Made by a program: the position numbers and the translations under genes
Notes under the pieces: generated by a model
What the model saw: only the letters and a program-made list of their open reading frames with translations
Databases searched by the model: none
Told to the model about the DNA's origin: nothing
In this document: positions 12,193-12,467 of the stretch, one piece after another
Position numbering within the stretch: position 1 is the first letter of the stretch
Layout: each line of letters starts with the position of its first letter
Assembly: GCA_946481475.1 (NCBI GenBank)
Contig: CAMLOB010000049.1
Location: 1-12,467, forward strand
Source: an uncultured Chlorobiota bacterium
GTDB lineage: Bacteria; Bacteroidota; Kapaibacteriia; OLB7
Reading direction: 5' to 3'
DNA length: 12,467 nt

Positions 12193-12467
12193 TCAGACCG
12201 AGTCGAGCAATTGCTTCAGCGCATCGTCAAGCTCGTTCAGCCGCATAACAACATCCGCCCCCCAGGTCCTCGCTTTTGCCTGTTCGGACATCAACTCTTC
12301 AGCCGTATTCAATGCAGCCAGGACCGCTGTCGTTGTCGCCGGCTGCATCGGTACCCTGGAGGCCACCGATCGCATCTGCTGATCGACAAACGTCGCCGCG
12401 CGGCGAATCTGATCTGGATCTTCCCCTCGCAGCTTGTATTCGCTGTTGTATATGTTAACCGAAACGC
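12193..12467 (-). CDS. zapA: Cell division protein ZapA, 5' end outside the window
   Basis: Ninety codons are visible, and the first few residues are beyond the right edge. The translated edge reads VSVNIYNSEYKLRG, then EDPDQIRRAATFVDQQMR, the conserved N-terminal beta-hairpin and first helix of ZapA. The reading frame extends to the window end; an internal ATG at 12375 is not the start. The remainder is one long helix (TAVLAALNTAEELMSEQAKA to RLNELDDALKQLLDSV), which forms the coiled-coil tetramer. ZapA crosslinks FtsZ filaments at the division ring in the cytoplasm. About 90-95 residues in total matches the family. It precedes the candidate small RNA and rny on the same strand. Confidence 0.92.
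   Translation of the reverse strand, partial: VSVNIYNSEYKLRGEDPDQIRRAATFVDQQMRSVASRVPMQPATTTAVLAALNTAEELMSEQAKARTWGADVVMRLNELDDALKQLLDSV

Noticed and set aside
1..12467. CRISPR arrays, insertion sequences, prophage or integrase genes
   Set aside because: No regularly spaced direct repeats, transposase or recombinase motifs were seen on either strand; the tRNA-Pro 3' end shows no flanking duplicated attachment site.

Overview
The window looks like chromosomal core-plus-accessory DNA from a moderately GC-rich member of the Bacteroidota/Chlorobi (FCB) group, probably a Rhodothermia/Balneolia-like or neighbouring lineage. The lineage is inferred from four things: a type IX secretion (T9SS) C-terminal sorting domain with the QNYPNPF motif, three intergenic TAnnTTTG boxes (the Bacteroidota-type -7 promoter element), a transmembrane ribonuclease Y lying next to zapA, and the overall gene content. 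No 16S rRNA or other decisive marker is present, so the exact taxon is not established.

Layout, left to right. Positions 1-5730 are entirely minus strand. In the direction of transcription the order is a sugar-nucleotidyltransferase-like protein, an ATP-grasp protein, a CDP-alcohol phosphatidyltransferase, a HAD hydrolase, a DEDD exonuclease, a 7Fe ferredoxin, a DUF983 membrane protein and the N-terminus of glutamate dehydrogenase, which runs off the left edge. The first four genes overlap at their stops and starts (TGATG, GTGA, ATGA) and form a tight translationally coupled unit. A tRNA-Pro(GGG) with its own terminator separates this block from the next one. Positions 5953-8429 are also minus strand: a BCCP-type biotin carrier, PspA, a YbjN-like protein and a MerR-family regulator. 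Divergent from them on the plus strand are nuoE and a very small T9SS-targeted secreted protein. These converge on rny, from which they are separated by a 16-bp perfect-stem bidirectional terminator. The right edge holds a gene-free stretch of about 580 bp, followed by zapA, which is truncated by the window end.

Two regions deserve attention. The first is the four-gene cluster 2479-5730, which looks like a small pathway that activates a phospho-alcohol with a nucleotide, transfers it by a CDP-alcohol phosphotransferase, and modifies or dephosphorylates it. Its product cannot be read from sequence. An inositol- or polyol-phosphate is one guess. Two of its enzymes lack textbook catalytic aspartates: the fourth Asp of the CDP-alcohol phosphotransferase motif and the Asp+2 of HAD motif I. 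The second is the zapA-rny intergenic region, which contains promoter-like elements and a strong long-range RNA helix. It is the best candidate for a structured small RNA, possibly 6S RNA, which sits beside zapA in other bacteria.

The remaining genes are ordinary housekeeping, redox and envelope-stress genes. Several start codons were moved inward from the longest possible reading frame, using overlaps, Shine-Dalgarno matches and family N-termini; each case is explained in its entry.
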